Positions 35,421 to 42,601 of a stretch of 59,714 nucleotides of DNA are shown here, in pieces. The stretch's first letter is position 1. Each line of letters begins with the position of its first letter. Both the position numbers and the translations under genes were made by a program. The stretch is from assembly GCA_944386455.1 (NCBI GenBank), contig CALXBC010000011.1, positions 1-59,714 of the forward strand, written 5' to 3'. Source of the DNA: an uncultured Clostridia bacterium. Lineage in GTDB: Bacteria > Bacillota > Clostridia > Oscillospirales > Ruminococcaceae. The notes under the pieces were generated by a model that was given only the letters and a program-made list of their open reading frames with translations, was not told the origin of the DNA and made no database searches.

Positions 35421-36638
35421 TTACCAAATATTGATCATCTGCCGCATGTACGGCTCGACTGCATATTCCTGCGCATCCAGACTGTCGATATTATAGGTGC
35501 CGTCATCCTGCCGGACGTCCTCTGTCGGATGTTTTGCGTCCCACACGGCGGTCTGGAACGCTTCAAGAGTATGCCTGCATTCTGTCATGAGCTTGTGCCG
35601 CCCCGTCGCCTGCAGGCGGCAAAAAAAGCGGATGCGGTCATTGATTTCCCCCTTGCGCGCATTGTGGATATTGATCCCCACACCGGCACGCATGCAGGCT
35701 GTCCGCAGCCCTTGGATCAGGGTTTGCTCTGCACTGTCACAGTAAGCGTCCGCCACAATAAAACAGCGTTTGCACTCCTGTACAAACGCGACAAAATCCT
35801 GCTCTAATTCAGCAGGGGACACGATACCTTTTTTGTAATACTCCCGCAGGGTAACGATTTCCCGCAGCCCCTGTGTAAAGCCGGTGCAGTTGAACGCCGT
35901 TGCCGACCCGTTCCCGCCGAAGTCAACGCCGATCGTTGCAAACAAAACAGGCGGCGGTTCGCAAATCACAAAATCCTGCGGCCGATCTGCGATCTGTTTA
36001 TAGATCACGCCCTCTGCCGCTTTCCAAAGCCCGAGGATATACCGGTCATAATAAACAGTGCCTGCATATTCCCGCTTGAGGTTTTCCACAAAAGCGGGGT
36101 CGAGTGTGGGATTATCATCAATGGTATAAGACTGGCAGTAAATATCAGCGTCGCTGTCAATGAATTTTTTGACCCAGTGATGGGGATTTTCGGGGTTCAA
36201 TGTCCCGTCAAATTTGCTGTACGGCTTGTCAAGACGGCTTTTCAGCATGGTAAAGACATCTTCGTGCCAGGTCGCCATTTCATCCCCATAGCAGTATTTG
36301 ATGGACGAGCCGCGGATGCGGTTGACCTGGTTGATCTTATCCGCGCCCAGACAATACGCTTTTTCCCCGAACAGCATAGCAGTATTGTCGCTTTTGATAT
36401 CTCCGACCAGAGAACGGCCGTACATCGTTTGCAGCGGCTCGATGATATTGCGCTGAAGCGTCCCCTTGGTATTGCCGAGGATCACAACAAGCCCGGGAAG
36501 CCCTGCCACCCGCCTGATCCTTTTGGGAATCACAAAGTAATCAAGATAGGTCTTGCCGGAACGGGTCGCGCCTTCCTTGATGTTCCATCGGTGGTTGGCG
36601 TTGTCCAGATATTCCCGCTGTTTGACCGTAAACGCCAT
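35421..36638 (-). CDS. terL: Terminase large subunit
   Basis: 405 aa. N-terminal ATPase with Walker A GATRSGKT and Walker B-like YCYGDE; C-terminal RNase H-like nuclease with ATIGVDFGG and VADAYCDSAEQ giving the acidic metal ligands. It drives DNA packaging with the portal. PBSX-like subfamily. The start overlaps the small subunit stop (TGATG). Confidence 0.93.
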   Translation of the reverse strand: MAFTVKQREYLDNANHRWNIKEGATRSGKTYLDYFVIPKRIRRVAGLPGLVVILGNTKGTLQRNIIEPLQTMYGRSLVGDIKSDNTAMLFGEKAYCLGADKINQVNRIRGSSIKYCYGDEMATWHEDVFTMLKSRLDKPYSKFDGTLNPENPHHWVKKFIDSDADIYCQSYTIDDNPTLDPAFVENLKREYAGTVYYDRYILGLWKAAEGVIYKQIADRPQDFVICEPPPVLFATIGVDFGGNGSATAFNCTGFTQGLREIVTLREYYKKGIVSPAELEQDFVAFVQECKRCFIVADAYCDSAEQTLIQGLRTACMRAGVGINIHNARKGEINDRIRFFCRLQATGRHKLMTECRHTLEAFQTAVWDAKHPTEDVRQDDGTYNIDSLDAQEYAVEPYMRQMINIW

Positions 36639-37039
36639 CAGATCACGCCCCCGATTTTGTCCATCATTTCATCCAGCTTTTGTATCGCCTGTTCGTTCTG
36701 TGCCGTCATCGTGAATTTGTCGATCAGTGTGCCCAGCGCGGTCGTAAGCTGCGAAGGGGTCGCTTTTTCGATTTTTTCTTCATCCAGTAAAGCAGTGAGA
36801 TAGCGGTCGATGATCAGATTGACGGTGTCTTTTTTGGTTTCCATATGGGAGAGGATATCCGCTGCGTTCTGCTCTTTTTTTTGCGTGACCTTTTGTGCAA
36901 AATCGGGATCGCTGCGGATCACTCTTTGGATTGTAGTGGTGCTTGTTTTATATTTTTGCGCCAGCTGCCGAATCGACATATTTTCCGCACGATCCGCAAT
37001 GATCTTTTTCTTTTGCTTATCCGTCAGATGCTTTGCCAC
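36638..37039 (-). CDS. terS: Terminase small subunit
   Basis: 133 aa. The N-terminus has a helix-turn-helix (KHLTDKQKKKIIADRAENMS, then IRQLAQKYKTSTTTIQRVIR) for recognition of the packaging site, followed by helical oligomerisation segments. GTG at 37039 is chosen because AAGG lies 8 bases upstream and family members begin AKHLTDKQK; the longer frame upstream overlaps another small gene. Confidence 0.85.
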   Translation of the reverse strand: MAKHLTDKQKKKIIADRAENMSIRQLAQKYKTSTTTIQRVIRSDPDFAQKVTQKKEQNAADILSHMETKKDTVNLIIDRYLTALLDEEKIEKATPSQLTTALGTLIDKFTMTAQNEQAIQKLDEMMDKIGGVI

Positions 37040-37196
37040 TGCCACCACCTTCCTTCCGGCACCGCGGCAGGGAACAGAAGGCCACGCCGCAGCGGATGTA
37101 TTCGTTCCAGACGCAGCCGGTACAGCCGGGCGGTGCGCTTCTCCCGGCCGGACGATACACAAATCTGCCCCATATCTGCTTATCCCGCGCCCTCAT
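37017..37196 (-). CDS. Small cysteine-rich protein before terminase
   Basis: 59 aa with six Cys residues, including CTGC and later pairs, in a compact middle (GCTGCVWNEYIRCG), likely zinc binding. The start shares ATGA with the upstream stop and the end overlaps the terS start by 23 bp. No function known; overlaps and Cys pattern support it as a real gene. Confidence 0.5.
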   Translation of the reverse strand: MRARDKQIWGRFVYRPAGRSAPPGCTGCVWNEYIRCGVAFCSLPRCRKEGGGSGKASDG

Positions 37197-37486
37197 ACAC
37201 AGATCACATAGCCGTCAAAGGCTTCGAGGAAGGCAATGTCCGCATTGGTGCCGTTCACCGCCAGATAGGCCACCACCTGCTCGTATTTCTCCCCGTTTTT
37301 GCGAAAGGCAGCCAGCGGGTTCCTGCCCTCTGCCGCAACCGTCAGCTTCTTGTAGGTCTGGGTGCCGAGGGTCGCATCGTCCGTCCAGCCGTCGGCTGCG
37401 GTGATACTGTTCCCGTCGCCTTTCAGCAGACCGTTGTATGAGATCTTTTGCAGGCAGCTGTTTTCACTGACTCCATATACCGCCAT
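37193..37486 (-). CDS. Hypothetical phage protein with fibre-like KGDGN motif
   Basis: 97 aa. It contains GLLKGDGNSITAA, close to the ILKGDGNGGVTAA of the tail fibre protein at 20994-21608, then a beta-rich stretch. It is the first gene after the late-region terminator and has a strong AAAGGAG site before ATG 37486. A minor structural role is possible but not shown. Confidence 0.6.
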   Translation of the reverse strand: MAVYGVSENSCLQKISYNGLLKGDGNSITAADGWTDDATLGTQTYKKLTVAAEGRNPLAAFRKNGEKYEQVVAYLAVNGTNADIAFLEAFDGYVICV

Positions 37487-37511
37487 GATATCCTGTCTCC
37501 TTTCAGGCATC

Positions 37512-37540
37512 AAAAAAGCACCTATCGGATGATAGATGCT
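37512..37540 (-). terminator. Terminator between early and late regions
   Basis: Minus-strand stem (37531-37540 with 37518-37527, one wobble pair) and six Ts. It ends the early transcript after the late regulator gene. Because a promoter candidate lies just upstream (37558-37587), it may also act as an attenuator for late transcription. Confidence 0.75.
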
Positions 37541-37557
37541 CCTTTATATTTCTTTCC

Positions 37558-37587
37558 AGTATAACTATATCACACTTTTTATGTGAA
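37558..37587 (-). promoter_or_regulatory. Candidate late promoter with inverted repeat
   Basis: Minus-strand TTCACA (37582-37587), 18 bp, TATACT (37558-37563). The -35 region is part of an inverted repeat TCACA-N7-TGTGA. It directly follows the sigma-like late regulator gene and precedes the packaging genes. Confidence 0.45.
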
Positions 37588-37590
37588 ATA

Positions 37591-38001
37591 CTATGAAAAG
37601 TTTATTTGGCTTAATGCTTTCCCGTGAAGATAACAAACATTACGATAGCTGTAATTCATCAGCACCGCAATTTCCTCCCATGTGTGCCCGCCTATGTATC
37701 GCAGTTGCATCATCCTCCGAAGCTGCGCATCCGGCAGGGCAGCGATCATGCCGCTGATGCTTTCCATTGTCTTCTGCATCCTGTCTGATTCCTTTTCCAG
37801 CTTTTGGGCGCAGGCTTCCAGCCGCTCCACAGCTATCGCAATCTTGTCATTGACATGAGACCCGCCCGGCATGTCCGTAATGATCGGCGTGATCCGTTCC
37901 GCGTCTGATCGAATTCGCGCCATCTCCTCCATGATGTCATTAAACCGGTCTTTTGCCTCAAGATACTGCTTCAAATATGCTTTTTTCTCCTGACTGGTCA
38001 T
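37591..38001 (-). CDS. Sigma-like late transcription regulator (DUF1492/ArpU-RinA type)
   Basis: 136 aa. Helical N-terminus and a C-terminal region-4-like helix-turn-helix (LRRMMQLRYIGGHTWEEIAV, MNYSYRNVCYLHGKAL). Proteins of this kind at the end of the early region switch on late genes. It lies immediately before the terminase block. Confidence 0.8.
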   Translation of the reverse strand: MTSQEKKAYLKQYLEAKDRFNDIMEEMARIRSDAERITPIITDMPGGSHVNDKIAIAVERLEACAQKLEKESDRMQKTMESISGMIAALPDAQLRRMMQLRYIGGHTWEEIAVLMNYSYRNVCYLHGKALSQINFS

Positions 38002-38019
38002 CCGCCTGCCCCTTTCGGC

Positions 38020-38172
38020 TTATGCCTTGTGATTGTTGTGACTGCCGCCCTGTTTCTTTCCTCTTTTGGCCGCATAGCTGACGATCAGCGCCAGCAGAAG
38101 CACTGCCAGGAAGAACAGCACGCAGTATCCCACAAACAGCGCCACACAGTTGAGCCCGTATAAAAACATCAT
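38020..38172 (-). CDS. Small single-span membrane protein
   Basis: 50 aa: one hydrophobic helix (VALFVGYCVLFFLAVLLLAL) and a basic His/Lys-rich tail. The start overlaps the previous stop (ATGA), which supports translation. No function known. Confidence 0.55.
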   Translation of the reverse strand: MMFLYGLNCVALFVGYCVLFFLAVLLLALIVSYAAKRGKKQGGSHNNHKA

Positions 38173-38336
38173 GCTTTTGCCCCCGCTTTCCCGATCCGGA
38201 TCCTTTCGGCCGGTCTTTTGTCAAAGCGGTATGTAAAATGCCAGCCCCTTGTGACCATCCGCTTTGCCCGGCACGCCTTACACACCGGCTCCACGACATC
38301 CCCGATCGCCTTTTGGCAGTATTTACAATAGGTCAT
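38169..38336 (-). CDS. Small zinc-ribbon phage protein
   Basis: 55 aa. Two Cys pairs (CKYCQK and CKACRAKR) form a zinc ribbon, followed by a basic, aromatic C-terminus. GGAGG precedes the ATG. Function unknown. Confidence 0.6.
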   Translation of the reverse strand: MTYCKYCQKAIGDVVEPVCKACRAKRMVTRGWHFTYRFDKRPAERIRIGKAGAKA

Positions 38337-38362
38337 TGCTTTTCCTCCAAATCCATTTTTTA

Positions 38363-38611
38363 TTAAAACGGCAAATCATTATCTTTAAACTTGTTTTTTA
38401 TTTCTTTTATTAGTCTAAAAATAGCATTTGTTTCTGTATCTGAAAGAATAATAATTTCATCTTTGTTTTTGTTTGCCCGGTCGTAATTTCTTATAGTTAT
38501 GCCGCCGTCGGAATTGAAACTTGCTTGACAGTAAGGTAAATATTCGTTTGTATTGTTATCGGCAGTTTTTATTACTGAATTTTCGCACATATCTCGTTTT
38601 AAAATAATCAT
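38363..38611 (-). CDS. Hypothetical early phage protein
   Basis: 82 aa, AT-rich, mixed beta-alpha, not recognised. Its ATG overlaps the upstream stop and its composition differs from the GC-richer neighbours, suggesting recent cargo. Confidence 0.55.
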   Translation of the reverse strand: MIILKRDMCENSVIKTADNNTNEYLPYCQASFNSDGGITIRNYDRANKNKDEIIILSDTETNAIFRLIKEIKNKFKDNDLPF

Positions 38612-38949
38612 TGTTCAAATCCACCTTTTAATTTAGTTTTTAATAAGCTCATTTGTGTTAATACATTTAGCGTATAATCGGCTGTATCATTTTTTCTATT
38701 ACCGTTATTACATATATCTGAGTGAATTTTTGAAATTAAATCAAAAGCAATTTCAAGATAAACAAGCTGTTTTTCGTACCATCCCCATCTTCCATGCACT
38801 ACCGGGGCCACGTCGGCGGCGGGCGCTGCCTGTATACAAGCAAGTACATCCCCTATCACAAAATGACTGCGTGGAAAGCTATGTGCGCTCATTGCTTTTT
38901 GCTGGTATATTTCTTTAAGCAAAGCATCTCGATCAATATATTCAGCCAT
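38608..38949 (-). CDS. Early phage protein with conserved YIDRDALL head
   Basis: 113 aa. The first ~55 residues (AEYIDRDALLKEIY, then APAADVAPVVHGRWG) are a common module of Clostridia phages of unknown role. After that the sequence turns AT-rich and unlike the usual zinc-binding tail (which often reads W..C), as if the C-terminus had been replaced. Confidence 0.6.
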   Translation of the reverse strand: MAEYIDRDALLKEIYQQKAMSAHSFPRSHFVIGDVLACIQAAPAADVAPVVHGRWGWYEKQLVYLEIAFDLISKIHSDICNNGNRKNDTADYTLNVLTQMSLLKTKLKGGFEQ

Positions 38950-39294
38950 TCTCTTCTATCTCCTTTAACTTTTTTTCTGCTTCTTCGGGGGTTAAAAATA
39001 CGGTTTTTCCAAAATCTGATAAATAATAAATCTTCTTTTCTTTTAATTCTGGAAAAGTACCATTGCATAAAAATGTAAACCAAGCTGATTTATAATCTAT
39101 GTCTATACCATATACTCTAAATTCATAAATATCTTTTTTATTTATTACCCAAACCTTATCCCCAACCTTGCATGGCAACTCAATAAATCGGCTTTTGTCT
39201 TTGAAGCAGCTACACTGTGACGGATAAATTTTGCTTATCCCATTTTTTCTAATGCTTCACACACATCATAATGTATGCACTCTTTACAAGTCAT
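38942..39294 (-). pseudogene. Early phage gene broken by a one-base frameshift
   Basis: An ATG at 39294 (overlapping the previous stop) opens a 19-codon frame (TCKECIHYDVCEALEKMG, stop). A one-base shift at the A6 run (T6 at 39243-39248 on the plus strand) joins it to a second frame with ISKIYPSQCSCFKDKSRFIE running into LPCKVGDKVWVINKK. The joined product of ~117 aa has the Cys pattern of a known type of phage protein. The 78-aa downstream frame (38942-39178) could still be made from a TTG, but without a ribosome site. A sequencing error cannot be excluded. Confidence 0.65.
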
Positions 39295-39566
39295 TGCAAT
39301 CCCTCTTTCCCGCAGCTGTCATAACTTCCTACATACTCGATCGACATCAGCACATAGTTCCCGGAGCAGGGCATGATGTCGTTCGGGTCCATGATATATG
39401 TCACCTTTACCAGCTCGGTCTTTCCCGTGTAATGCCCGTCCCACTCGTTCAGGGCCAAGTAGTCGCCCTCTCGAAAGTCGCGGTCATTTTCCCGCAGCTC
39501 AAATGTTTTCTCACCGCTCCGGACCTTTTCAAAATACTCCGGATAAGTCTTTAATGCATGGATCAT
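39291..39566 (-). CDS. DUF3850/ASCH-like protein
   Basis: 91 aa. IHALKTYPEYFEKVRSGEKT, FELRENDRDFREGDYLAL and the later YIM, VLMSIEY fit DUF3850, an ASCH-fold (RNA-binding PUA-like) family often in phages. AAGGAGG precedes the ATG; the stop overlaps the next start. Confidence 0.85.
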   Translation of the reverse strand: MIHALKTYPEYFEKVRSGEKTFELRENDRDFREGDYLALNEWDGHYTGKTELVKVTYIMDPNDIMPCSGNYVLMSIEYVGSYDSCGKEGLQ

Positions 39567-39614
39567 TGTATTCCTCCTTGCTCTTTTATCCCCACTGATC
39601 TGATTTTTTCAAAC

Positions 39615-40211
39615 TCATTTATTTGCCCGATAAAACGCCCGAGCAAAGCCAGATGGTGTGATAGCTCTGATATCTGCTCTTGACAAATGAAGATGTTTAT
39701 ATTCATCTGGGCATGTCACTATACTTGAATCGTTATAATTACCATAACAATGTCCAGAAAATGCCTTGACGGGTTTTTGCTTGACAAAAGATACGGGACG
39801 ATTGAAATATCCCCATACATCTGTACGTTTAACCCTTGGCTCGCCAAATTCCCAATGTTCAAATTGATATGACGGGATCCCTAAAAACTGGCGCAAAAAA
39901 CCAACAGGATTTTCTAACGCCCAAAATTTGAGAGATCCAGATATCCGACACGTCCAAATGATTTGTAAGCATGCATTAACAATTTCTAAGCCGGATACAA
40001 AATCACGATATTGATTGCCTTTTGCTATTGAAAACTCAGTGCAGGGCGGAGCAGCTAATATTCCATATACATTCTCAGGCGGGACATAGGTACATACGTC
40101 ATATTCCGGCAGCGTGATCACCCGCACGTCATATCCCGCCTCTTTGTACGGTCGCGACCAGGCGCCTGTCCCGCCGCATAAGTCCAGTATGATTTTTTCT
40201 TTGTTTTCCAC
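39615..40211 (-). CDS. Short cytosine-C5 DNA methyltransferase-like protein
   Basis: 198 aa. SAM-binding ILDLCGGTGAWSRPYKEAG, the catalytic loop AAPPCTEFS (Pro-Cys nucleophile) and ALENPVG (ENV-type motif) are present. It lacks most of the target recognition domain of normal C5 methylases (over 300 aa), so its sequence specificity is unclear. It may protect phage DNA from host restriction. GTG start overlapping the next upstream stop region. Confidence 0.75.
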   Translation of the reverse strand: MENKEKIILDLCGGTGAWSRPYKEAGYDVRVITLPEYDVCTYVPPENVYGILAAPPCTEFSIAKGNQYRDFVSGLEIVNACLQIIWTCRISGSLKFWALENPVGFLRQFLGIPSYQFEHWEFGEPRVKRTDVWGYFNRPVSFVKQKPVKAFSGHCYGNYNDSSIVTCPDEYKHLHLSRADIRAITPSGFARAFYRANK

Positions 40212-40418
40212 TTATTCTTCCCCCATATATCCGCATTGCTCGCCGAGGGGTGTCCTGACGCAGTACCGGCAGTTCATGCAGCAGTAGCGGCAGACATACC
40301 GTCCGGTCATCGAATACGGGCATCGCCGGATCGTCCCTGCGTGAAATTCATGCCCGCATTTTGCGCAAACCGTTGTCCTGACTGCCTGCCTCGGCCAAGC
40401 TGCCTGTTTTCTTAAAAT
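40212..40418 (-). CDS. Cysteine-rich zinc protein, start uncertain
   Basis: An open frame of up to 68 aa with eight or more Cys in CAKCGHEF, CRYCCMNCRYC and later pairs, clearly zinc-binding. It has no ATG, GTG or TTG before the Cys region; the only upstream option in frame is an ATT at 40416-40418 that overlaps the ssb stop, or a late ATG giving 32 aa. Either it uses ATT, or the start codon was lost. Confidence 0.45.
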   Translation of the reverse strand: MLRKQAAWPRQAVRTTVCAKCGHEFHAGTIRRCPYSMTGRYVCRYCCMNCRYCVRTPLGEQCGYMGEE

Positions 40419-40804
40419 GGCAGATCACCGTCCGCATCGTCAAACTCCTCAAACTCGCTGATATCCGGCTGCGCAGCGTTTGTGTTTTTCTTTTCAGCGA
40501 AATACACCTGATCGGCCACTACCTCAAAAGCCGTCCGGCTGTTTCCGTCCTTGTCCTGATAGTTCCGTGTCTGGATGCTGCCCTCCACTGCTGCAAGCTG
40601 GCCCTTTGTGAAATACTTCGATACAAACTCTGCCGTATGCCGCCATGCGGCGATGTTGATAAAATCCGCCTGCTTATTGTTTTTATCTGCCTGATAGTTC
40701 CGTTCGACCGCAAGCGTGAAGGTGACCACCGGAACACCGTTCGGTGTGCTCCTCAGCTCCGGATCCCTTGTCAATCTCCCCATGAGAATCGCTTTGTTCA
40801 ACAT
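40412..40804 (-). CDS. ssb: Single-stranded DNA-binding protein
   Basis: 130 aa. Typical OB fold (LNKAILMGRLTRDPELRSTP, FINIAAWRHTAEFVSKYFTK) and the acidic C-terminal tip ending DLPF that contacts replication partners. Part of the phage replication and recombination module. GGGAGG precedes the ATG. Confidence 0.95.
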   Translation of the reverse strand: MLNKAILMGRLTRDPELRSTPNGVPVVTFTLAVERNYQADKNNKQADFINIAAWRHTAEFVSKYFTKGQLAAVEGSIQTRNYQDKDGNSRTAFEVVADQVYFAEKKNTNAAQPDISEFEEFDDADGDLPF

Positions 40805-40806
40805 GC

Positions 40807-41115
40807 TTATACCTCCCTGATTTGGATATCATACCGCCAGTTCATTAACTTCCGCTTGATGATATAGTCTTTTGTTTTTGCGCCCTTGACGTCCTCGACA
40901 ACGGTTTTGCCGCCTTCGGTATAGACAAAATCCGCAAGGTAGCTGCAGGCGCGCTCCTTCCCGCATTTCGGGATCAGCTCAAATTTCACTTGCCGCCGCA
41001 GCTGTGTGATCGCTCCGGCACGCTCCAGAAGCTTCAGCTCCTGATATCGCGCTGCCTCTTTTCCGGAATCAAAAAGGATCCCGTCAACCATTGTCTTTTT
41101 GTTTTTGTATTTCAT
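40807..41115 (-). CDS. DUF1064 nuclease-like protein
   Basis: 102 aa. KTMVDGILFDSGKEAARYQE, SYLADFVYTEGG and VVEDVKGAKTKDYIIKRKL match DUF1064, whose Glu, Asp, Glu-x-Lys pattern is that of a PD-(D/E)XK nuclease; it may resolve recombination intermediates. Start at 41115 with AAGGAG; the longer open frame lies within the loader gene. Confidence 0.82.
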   Translation of the reverse strand: MKYKNKKTMVDGILFDSGKEAARYQELKLLERAGAITQLRRQVKFELIPKCGKERACSYLADFVYTEGGKTVVEDVKGAKTKDYIIKRKLMNWRYDIQIREV

Positions 41116-41960
41116 CGAAACTCCTTGAATCGGTAGTTTTTGTTGATGTCCGGTTTGATCCTGACAACGTTTCCTTTGCACATCTCCACGATCCTGCCGG
41201 TGATCGCCTCGTCCATGGATCGAAGCATCTCGATCGAATATTCCGTGCTGATCACCGTTATTTTTTCTGCGTTGATCCGGTGGTTGAGCACATCAAACGC
41301 AAGCCCGATCTCCGCATCGCTGGGTTTCCCGTCACCGCTGTGCTTGAACAAATCGTCTATGTAGAGCACCATCGGATCCTGAAGCTGAAAATACAGCTCG
41401 TTGTATGCTTCATCGTCCGTCTTGAGCCTGCGCAGCCTTCCGCTTTCCGCGATCCACGACATATACCGCACCGAAAAGCCATCCTTCAGCAGCTCATTGC
41501 AGGCGGCGGCGCAAATATGAGTTTTCCCGCTCCCGGACTGCCCGCACGCCATCATCCAGCAGATATCACCGTGTGTGACAGAGCTTACAAACTCCTGCGC
41601 GGTCCGATACAGGATCTTCTGATGATCTTGCGCTGTTTCAAAATTTTCAAAGGTCTTGTTTAGAAGTGCCCCCATTCCGGATGCCTTTGCTTCCCGGATC
41701 GACCTGCGCTTTGCCATACAGCTGCACCGACGCTGACAATATTCCTTGTTGTCGTCCAGATAAGCGACAAATCCCTTGTTTTTGCAGATCGGACAGTCGT
41801 AGTCCTTCAGATCTCCCACAGCCCGGTTGTATGCGTCTACGCTCAGCTGCTCGATAGCGTCAGCACTCATGCCCGATACCTTTGAGAGCGCCGTCATCGC
41901 TTTTTCCAGATTCCCCGGAGCTCCGGCACACATTGCCTTTAGGATTTCCGCCGCTGTCAT
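41112..41960 (-). CDS. DnaC/IstB-like helicase loader
   Basis: 282 aa. A Cys4 zinc site (CPICKNKG, CQRRCSC) precedes an AAA+ core with Walker A CGQSGSGKTH, Walker B MVLYIDDLF and sensor VISTEYS. It loads the replicative helicase at the phage origin, working with the DnaD-like protein. The start at 41960 has a strong AAAGGAG site even though it lies 101 bp inside the upstream gene. Confidence 0.9.
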   Translation of the reverse strand: MTAAEILKAMCAGAPGNLEKAMTALSKVSGMSADAIEQLSVDAYNRAVGDLKDYDCPICKNKGFVAYLDDNKEYCQRRCSCMAKRRSIREAKASGMGALLNKTFENFETAQDHQKILYRTAQEFVSSVTHGDICWMMACGQSGSGKTHICAAACNELLKDGFSVRYMSWIAESGRLRRLKTDDEAYNELYFQLQDPMVLYIDDLFKHSGDGKPSDAEIGLAFDVLNHRINAEKITVISTEYSIEMLRSMDEAITGRIVEMCKGNVVRIKPDINKNYRFKEFR

Positions 41961-42597
41961 TTTGCTCCCACTCCTTTACCGTTTTGATCCCCTGATTCAA
42001 CAGGCTTCGCAATATTCCCTTGACATAGCTCCATTTTCTGACATTGGCGTCCACTGCTTTCCGGATCGCCCGGGTCAGCACTTGCTCCTCCATTCCTTGC
42101 CGGATAAAATAGTCCATATCCTCCGCGATCATCCGTGTCACCGGCCCAATATTTTCCTCATAGCTTTCGACCGCAGCGGAAAGGGGGGATACAGGGGGGA
42201 TTATATTGTTTTGTTTTGTTTTATTTTGTTTATTTAATGTGCTGCTATCTTGACAACTATCTTGACAACTATCTTGACAACCATCTTGACAACCATCTTG
42301 ACAACTATCTTGACTACTTTCTGACGTAGCGATTATTTTATATGCCGTTGCTTTTGTCCCTCTTGGCTTAAAATCAATCAGTCCGAGCTGCTTCAGAGCG
42401 TTTCTTGCTTTTGCAATCCCCTGTCTGCTCAGCCCGCTGTTGGATTCCAGCGACTTGTTCGCAACCGTAAACCATTCCTGCCATTGGCTCCTGTTGTTTA
42501 TGTACATCAATGCGTACCATAAAGCAATCTGTCCACTTGACAATGATTTATCCTGTGCAAACCCTTGGAACGCCAAAATCTCACTGATATAATTCAA
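41860..42597 (-). CDS. DnaD-like replication initiator containing the origin iterons
   Basis: 245 aa. N-terminal winged helix (KSLSSGQIALWYALMYINNR, SNSGLSRQGIAKARNALKQL), a linker with five C-QD-S/G repeats (residues about 94-114) encoded by 12-bp DNA repeats, and a C-terminal DnaD-type region (MIAEDMDYFIRQGMEEQVLT, WSYVKGILRSLLNQGIKT). The last ~30 residues are low-complexity and overlap the loader gene. TTG start after GGGGTGAAA. It should bind its own iterons as lambda O does. Confidence 0.8.
   Translation of the reverse strand: MNYISEILAFQGFAQDKSLSSGQIALWYALMYINNRSQWQEWFTVANKSLESNSGLSRQGIAKARNALKQLGLIDFKPRGTKATAYKIIATSESSQDSCQDGCQDGCQDSCQDSCQDSSTLNKQNKTKQNNIIPPVSPLSAAVESYEENIGPVTRMIAEDMDYFIRQGMEEQVLTRAIRKAVDANVRKWSYVKGILRSLLNQGIKTVKEWEQNDSGGNPKGNVCRSSGESGKSDDGALKGIGHEC
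42199..42318. other. Probable phage replication origin (iterons plus AT-rich block)
   Basis: Six head-to-tail 12-bp units of ATCTTGACAACT type (42247-42318) lie next to an almost pure A/T block with TTTTG repeats (42199-42246), inside the initiator gene. Iterons within an initiator gene beside an AT-rich unwinding region is the lambda O arrangement. Confidence 0.6.
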
Positions 42598-42601
42598 AAT
42601 T

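Noticed and set aside
39243..39248. Programmed -1 frameshift at the A6 run
   Set aside because: The in-frame codons (GAA AAA ATG) do not form a standard X XXY YYZ slippery site, and no downstream stem-loop was seen.
42247..42318. 12-bp repeats considered as a CRISPR array
   Set aside because: There are no spacers; they encode a linker in the initiator and fit iterons.
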